Origin: Elusimicrobiales bacterium
GTDB lineage: Bacteria; Elusimicrobiota; Elusimicrobia; Elusimicrobiales; UBA9959
DNA: 43,576 nt
Direction of reading: 5' to 3'
Assembly (NCBI GenBank): GCA_031082205.1
Contig: JAVHLJ010000021.1
Location: 1-43,576 of the forward strand
Shown here: piece after piece, positions 39,482 through 43,576 of the stretch
Position numbering within the stretch: position 1 is the first letter of the stretch
Layout: each line of letters starts with the position of its first letter
The notes under the pieces: generated by a model
Told to the model about the DNA's origin: nothing
The model's database searches: none
What the model saw: the letters and a program-made list of their open reading frames with translations, nothing else
Translations under genes and position numbers: made by a program

Positions 39482-41493
39482 GGCCGCCTCCGCTGCAGCG
39501 CGGCTTCCGCCGAGAGCAGGAGAGCCGCGAGCAGGATGAACAACGGCCAGGCCTGTACCCCGCCGAGGAAAGCCGCCGCGCTCTCCGCCGCCGAAGACGC
39601 GGGGAGCCTGGTCCAGGGAACGGCGGCCGCAGGCTCGAGCAGGCTTTCCCGGGAGGAATGGTCCAGGTTCACCGCGTAATAACCGCTCTCGCTCCCGGCA
39701 CGCCAGCGGTAAAGCCCGGGCTCCCTCTGGGGAGGGACCTCTATGACGCCCCGGCGGGAGCGGAGAGTTTCGGTCGCGCCGGAGGGTTTCACCAGCTCCG
39801 CCCCGCGGCCGTCCGCCGCGCTCCTGACGCGGATCTCTCCGGGCCTGCCCACCACCGAACCCAGGGCCGCGGATCCGCCGCCGGAAGCCAGCTCCAGCAG
39901 CGACGAGAAGAAATCCGGAAAAACGGGCTTTACCGCAAGGTCGCACCAGTCCAGGTCCAGCGAGGCGGTCCAGACATAGGCTCGCCCGGCCCCGCGCCCG
40001 ACGGCGGCCAGGGCGGGGAACCTGCTCCCGCCCGGTCCGGCGAATTCAAGGAGGGTCTCATAACCGCCGGGGGCCAGCGGGTAGAGGGATGAGGCGGAGA
40101 CGCGGGCGATATCGTAGGCTGACGGCGCCAGGCCGGGAAGCGCGCCTTCGCCCCAGCCCGAACCGCGGAAGATCCCCTCCGACGGCCCTTCGGAGACCAG
40201 GCCGAAATAGGCCTTGAGTTCCGCCGCCTGCGGGCGGGAAGAAGAAACGAAGGCCACGACGGTTCCCCCGGCAGCGAACCACCTTTCGAGTGCCGACGCG
40301 GCTTCCCGCGAAAAGGGAGGGAGTCCCGCCAGCACCAGCATCGCGCCCGCCGGGCCCGGCGCCGCCGGGTACGCTTCGCCGTAATGACGGAATTCGGCCG
40401 GCCGCGCGAGGGCGCCGGAAGAAAAAAGTTTCCTTATAAAATACGCGGAGGTGCCCGGCGGAGGGTCCTCCGGCCCGGGATGAAGGATCATGACGCCGGA
40501 GGATCCGGCCCCGGCGGGAAAAGCGTAATACGCCCTGTCGTCGGCCTCCAGGGCGTCGGGGCCCGCCGCCGCGCAGCCCCTGGCGGGGTCCGCCGCGAAG
40601 ACGGCCGAGGCGGAAGCCGTTCCGGTCATGCGCAGCGGAGGCCCCGGCAGCGTCGCCCCGCCGGGGGCGCAGAGACGCAGCCTGCCGGGAGGGGAAGCCG
40701 CGGCGGCGGCGTTCCAGCCGACGAAAGCCTCGAGTGAGCGGGCGGACCGGGACCTGCGGGGCGGCAGCGCCCATGAATTGGCCGGACGCCCCGGGAAATC
40801 GAGGCCCGCCACCCTGAAGGACGGGTCGTAGCCTTCAAGAGACGCGAGACCTTCCTTCATCCCGGATAAGCCGTCGGCGGAGCCGTCCGAGAGCAGTATG
40901 ACCGACTTTTTCGCACCAGGCCTTTCACCGTCTGAAAGAAGGGCGAAGGCCGCCTCAAGGGCGGGACGGTAGGCGGTGGAGTCCCAGCCCGGGGCCGCCG
41001 AAAGGGCGCGCCGGGCGAGCTCCTCCTTGTCTCGACCCCAAGAGGGACGGTCGCCCGGTTCACGGTCGAAAAAGACGAGCGCGGCCCTGTCCTCCGGGCC
41101 CAGGGACCTCAGGGCCGAGGCGGCCGTTTCAGCCGCCAGGGAGAACCTGTCGGAGCCCGTGTAGTCCGCGCGCATGGAATAGGACCGGTCCAGAAGGAAT
41201 ACCGTGTCGGAGGGCGCGCCGGGCGCGGCCCGTCCCAGCGGCAAAAGGGAACCTTCGAACACCGGCGCCGAGAAGGCGAAAGCGGCGGAGCCCGCGCCCA
41301 GGCAGCGCAAAAAGAGCGCCAGGGCGGGGCGGTATCTGCGGCCGGCGCGGATATCGGCGAGGGCCTCGCGCAGCACGGCCATAGCTCCGAAGCGGACCTC
41401 ACGCCTGGGCGGCCTTACCAGCAGGCGCACGGCGGCGGGCAGCAGCAGAGCGGCCGGCACCAGCCAGAGCACCCATTCACGGCCGAAGGTCAT
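39478..41493 (-). CDS. BatA-like membrane protein with VWA domain
   Basis: A 671-residue membrane protein. Residues 1-80 are the BatA/aerotolerance N-terminal membrane module (two helices: about 7-27 and 57-76), then a von Willebrand A domain (about 93-240) with an intact metal site Asp102-Arg-Ser104-Tyr-Ser106 and downstream TDGSA-like SDGSADG. After it come a long loop region, a segment resembling an amidotransferase-like fold (VMILHPGPEDPPPGTSAYFI, LVLAGLPPFSREAASALERWFAAGG), and a beta-rich part before a final helix at the end (LFILLAALLLSAEAAL). It is the third gene of the operon, 13 bases after DUF58. VWA proteins of this kind assemble with MoxR ATPases; the target is unknown. Confidence 0.85.
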   Translation of the reverse strand: MTFGREWVLWLVPAALLLPAAVRLLVRPPRREVRFGAMAVLREALADIRAGRRYRPALALFLRCLGAGSAAFAFSAPVFEGSLLPLGRAAPGAPSDTVFLLDRSYSMRADYTGSDRFSLAAETAASALRSLGPEDRAALVFFDREPGDRPSWGRDKEELARRALSAAPGWDSTAYRPALEAAFALLSDGERPGAKKSVILLSDGSADGLSGMKEGLASLEGYDPSFRVAGLDFPGRPANSWALPPRRSRSARSLEAFVGWNAAAAASPPGRLRLCAPGGATLPGPPLRMTGTASASAVFAADPARGCAAAGPDALEADDRAYYAFPAGAGSSGVMILHPGPEDPPPGTSAYFIRKLFSSGALARPAEFRHYGEAYPAAPGPAGAMLVLAGLPPFSREAASALERWFAAGGTVVAFVSSSRPQAAELKAYFGLVSEGPSEGIFRGSGWGEGALPGLAPSAYDIARVSASSLYPLAPGGYETLLEFAGPGGSRFPALAAVGRGAGRAYVWTASLDLDWCDLAVKPVFPDFFSSLLELASGGGSAALGSVVGRPGEIRVRSAADGRGAELVKPSGATETLRSRRGVIEVPPQREPGLYRWRAGSESGYYAVNLDHSSRESLLEPAAAVPWTRLPASSAAESAAAFLGGVQAWPLFILLAALLLSAEAALQRRRP

Positions 41494-41506
41494 GGGAGGC
41501 TCTCCC

Positions 41507-42391
41507 TCATTTCAGCCACCCGGCGAGGAAGCGGTCGAGATTGCGGAAAAGGGGGAGGTCGGTGCGCAGCGGGAAATACGAGAGGCGGGGGGAGGAGAAA
41601 AGGCCGGCGCACAGCGCGCGCCGCCGCGCGGCGGCCGCGCGGTAGGCCCCCTCCAGGTCGTCGGCGGCGGCGGAGACGGACCCCTCCTCCTCCAGGCCGG
41701 AGAACACCGTCTCTCCCCGCCACGGGAAACCGTCCTCTCCCGGGTCCAGCAGGTGCAGCACGAAGCATTTCCCGGCCCTCGCCGTGAGTTCCCTGGCCGA
41801 GGCTTCGAGCTCGGCCCGTCCGCAGAGCAGGTCGGAAAAGAAAAACACCGAAGGACGCTTTCCTCCGGCCGCGCCCGGAGCGAGGCCCTCGAGCCCGTCC
41901 CAGCGTCCGGCCGGCTTCACCGAAGAGAAAGCGGCGTCAAGACGCGCGAGATGCCCCGCCCCGGAGCCCTGCGGGACGCCGGGGCCGGAACCGGAAGGAA
42001 GGAACGCGAGCCCGCAGGGGTCGCGGCGATAAAGACAGAGGCAGGCCAGCGCCATCGCGAAACGGCAGGAGTACTCCCACTTGGACAGGACCGCCCCGGG
42101 CCCGGCGAAGGACATGGAGGCGGAAGCGTCGGCGAGTATCTCGAAACGTATGGACTCTTCCCTGCTGAACCGCCGGAGGTAATAACGGTCGCTGCGGGCG
42201 TAGAGCTTCCAGTCTATGGAGCGGACGGGGTCGCCCTCCGAATAGGCCCGGTACTCGGCGAACTCCTGGCCCGGGCCGTGGGAGGCCCGGGCCGCGTGAA
42301 AGCCTTCGGCCCTGCCGGAACCGGACAGGCGCAGAGGCCTCATGGCGCGCGCCCTGACGCGGGAAGCTGTCTCCTGGTCGAGGTATCTCAT
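41507..42391 (-). CDS. DUF58-family protein
   Basis: A 294-residue soluble protein of the DUF58 (YeaD-like) family, which has a VWA-like fold. The strongly conserved block is EFAEYRAYSEGDPVRSIDWKLYARSDRYYLRRF (split over residues about 46-78), followed by RFEILADASASM (a DxSxS-like metal site, about 83-94). It ends with a degenerate helix region. It begins after 39 bases of gap with the MoxR gene upstream and ends 13 bases before the BatA-like gene. DUF58 proteins are thought to bind the MoxR chaperone and help metal insertion or assembly of large complexes; nothing here shows which complex. Confidence 0.92.
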   Translation of the reverse strand: MRYLDQETASRVRARAMRPLRLSGSGRAEGFHAARASHGPGQEFAEYRAYSEGDPVRSIDWKLYARSDRYYLRRFSREESIRFEILADASASMSFAGPGAVLSKWEYSCRFAMALACLCLYRRDPCGLAFLPSGSGPGVPQGSGAGHLARLDAAFSSVKPAGRWDGLEGLAPGAAGGKRPSVFFFSDLLCGRAELEASARELTARAGKCFVLHLLDPGEDGFPWRGETVFSGLEEEGSVSAAADDLEGAYRAAAARRRALCAGLFSSPRLSYFPLRTDLPLFRNLDRFLAGWLK

Positions 42392-42430
42392 TCGGAAACC
42401 CGTGCCGCGCCGCCGTGGCGGAGGGACCGG

Positions 42431-43411
42431 TCAGGATATCTCAGAGACCATCCTGCCGATAAGGTCGTCCGGCCTGACGCCCTCGGCCTCGGCCTGGAAG
42501 GAGAGGACCAGCCGGTGGCGCAGCGCGGGCCCCGCGACGGCCTTTATATCCTCTATGGAAACGGCGAAACGCCCGTCGAGCACGGCCCTCGCCTTGGCCG
42601 CCAGCACCAGCGACTGGGAAGCGCGCGGGCCGGCGCCCCAGGTGACCAGGCGGGCCAGGTCCGAACCGGGAGCGGGCCTGCTGGCGCGGGCCAGTCTCAC
42701 CGCGAAATCGAGCGCCGAATCCGTGACCGCGGCGCCGCGCACGGCCTCCTGCAGCCCAAGGACCTCCTCCGCCGAAAGCGCCCTGGCGGGCGCCGGCTGC
42801 GCGGCGGCGGTGGTCATGCTGACGATCTTTTTTTCCTCTTCGAGGGACGGGTAGGAGATGTTCACCTGCAGGAGGAAGCGGTCCAGCTGCGCCTCGGGGA
42901 GGGGATATGTCCCCTCCTGCTCGATGGGGTTCTGGGTGGCCAGCACCATGAAAGGCGACGGAAGCGGGCGGGTCTCTCCCCCGGAAGTGACGCGCCCTTC
43001 CTGCATGGCCTCCAGCAGCGCGGACTGCGTCTTCGGGGGGGTGCGGTTGATCTCGTCGGCGAGTATAACGTTGGCGAACACCGGCCCCTTTATGAACTGT
43101 ATGTCCCTGGCTCCGGTACGCGGGTCCTGGCGGAGAACCTCGCAGCCCAGTATATCGGAAGGCATCAGGTCGGGGGTGAACTGTATGCGCGAGAAACTCA
43201 GGTCCAGTATCGACGCGAGCGTGGATACCATCAGGGTCTTGGCCAGCCCCGGCACTCCGACCAGCAGGACGTGGCCCCGCGCGAAGAGGGAGATCAGCAG
43301 CTGCTCGACCGCCTCGTCCTGGCCTACCACCAGCGAGCGCAGCGAGGACAGCACTTTCTCCTTCACCGCGGGCAGGGAACCGGCCCGTTCCAGCTTTTCT
43401 TCCTGGCGCAT
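42431..43411 (-). CDS. moxR: MoxR-family AAA+ ATPase
   Basis: A 326-residue AAA+ chaperone-like ATPase, first gene of a five-gene minus-strand operon. Walker A is GVPGLAKT (52-59), Walker B is VILADEINRTPPKTQSALLEAM (about 112-134), and sensor 1 is VLATQNPIEQEGTYPLPEAQLDRF, the MoxR hallmark. The C-terminal lid has SREEVLGLQEAV-like and LVTWGAGPRASQSLVLAAKARAVLDGR segments. Ribosome site GGAGG lies seven bases before the ATG, and a promoter is upstream. MoxR proteins work with VWA-domain partners, which follow in the same operon (DUF58, BatA-like, amidotransferase-like). Confidence 0.95.
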   Translation of the reverse strand: MRQEEKLERAGSLPAVKEKVLSSLRSLVVGQDEAVEQLLISLFARGHVLLVGVPGLAKTLMVSTLASILDLSFSRIQFTPDLMPSDILGCEVLRQDPRTGARDIQFIKGPVFANVILADEINRTPPKTQSALLEAMQEGRVTSGGETRPLPSPFMVLATQNPIEQEGTYPLPEAQLDRFLLQVNISYPSLEEEKKIVSMTTAAAQPAPARALSAEEVLGLQEAVRGAAVTDSALDFAVRLARASRPAPGSDLARLVTWGAGPRASQSLVLAAKARAVLDGRFAVSIEDIKAVAGPALRHRLVLSFQAEAEGVRPDDLIGRMVSEIS

Positions 43412-43459
43412 CGTACCTCCGTCCTGTTCCGCGCGCGCCCGCAGCGGCGCGTTCCCGAG

Positions 43460-43489
43460 ATTATATTTTTTAGGGGAGGGGGCCGTCTA
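43460..43489 (-). promoter_or_regulatory. Promoter of the MoxR operon
   Basis: On the minus strand: TAGACG (43489-43484), an 18-base spacer, then a perfect TATAAT (43465-43460). The leader is about 40 bases and contains the GGAGG site. Confidence 0.6.
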
Positions 43490-43508
43490 TCAGCGGGCGG
43501 CGTCCGGC

Positions 43509-43560
43509 AAAAAAAAGGCAGGGCTGCCTTTTGGGGGGTAGGGTGAGGGAGGCAGCCCTG
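43509..43560 (-). terminator. Rho-independent terminator of a gene beyond the right edge
   Basis: An 11-bp perfect stem (43519-43529 with 43550-43560, loop of 20 bases) followed, on the minus strand, by eight T (the A run at 43509-43516). It ends a minus-strand transcript that starts beyond 43576. Confidence 0.8.
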
Positions 43561-43576
43561 ACAAAATCAATTCTAA

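Noticed and set aside
1-43576. tRNA, rRNA, CRISPR arrays and prophage genes
   Set aside because: I searched by eye for cloverleaf ends, spaced repeats and phage structural genes and found none; this is not a substitute for a covariance or repeat search.

Overview
The window is a GC-rich, densely coding bacterial chromosome segment with 37 protein genes and no RNA genes or CRISPR that I can see. Only one stretch longer than 300 bases lacks a gene (34049-34426). The cell is a diderm: there is a LolA carrier, a probable outer-membrane barrel protein ending in Phe, several signal peptides, a lipobox protein and a periplasmic M23 peptidase. Ile is often written ATA and Arg often AGG despite the high GC, and many stop and start codons overlap (ATGA, TGATG, GTGA). 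This chromosomal style, together with secreted proteins of no known family, would fit an uncultured lineage such as Elusimicrobiota. That is an inference from style and gene content; no 16S or other phylogenetic marker was compared.

Layout. 1-665: the 3' part of a DDE integrase of a mobile element, cut by the window edge. 634-3348 (+): thioredoxin-like protein, TrmJ-like rRNA/tRNA methyltransferase, OmpR-type response regulator, CsgG/FlgO-like secreted protein. 3371-8253 (-): a three-gene run of Na+/H+ antiporter, signal-peptide-bearing oligopeptidase B and a REC-GAF-histidine kinase. 8375-15157 (+): a trehalose operon (otsA, sensor kinase, otsB, a duplicated-domain protein, a TreT-like glycosyltransferase, cinA) with almost every junction overlapping. 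15193-15756 (+): TlpA-like thioredoxin lipoprotein. 15769-18473 (-): glutamine synthetase overlapping an M23 peptidase. 18569-25609 (+): a TPR protein followed by three secreted or outer-membrane proteins of unknown function, two of which seem to share an NTF2-like fold.

25741-34048 (+): a housekeeping and envelope run with its own strong promoter: rpsO, pnp, accB, a small winged-helix protein, ftsK, lolA, pgsA, pgpA and an unknown exported protein. 34049-34426 is a hairpin-rich non-coding block with imperfect inverted-repeat ends. 34427-36574 (-) is a DUF2723-type membrane glycosyltransferase with C-terminal TPRs. 36624-43411 (-) is a five-gene MoxR / DUF58 / BatA-VWA / DUF4159 / amidotransferase-like membrane operon with its own promoter. 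A minus-strand terminator from a gene beyond the right edge ends the window.

How the parts work together. The trehalose operon encodes two independent routes to trehalose (OtsA-OtsB from UDP-glucose and glucose-6-phosphate; TreT from NDP-glucose and glucose) with a membrane sensor kinase between them, which suggests osmotic or desiccation control. The rpsO-pgpA run joins RNA turnover, fatty-acid initiation, chromosome segregation, lipoprotein sorting and phosphatidylglycerol synthesis. The MoxR operon is a chaperone-ATPase plus von Willebrand factor A membrane system of undefined substrate. The points that most deserve a second look are the hairpin-rich block, the dual trehalose operon with its internally duplicated partner protein, and the unknown exported protein cluster at 20053-25609.
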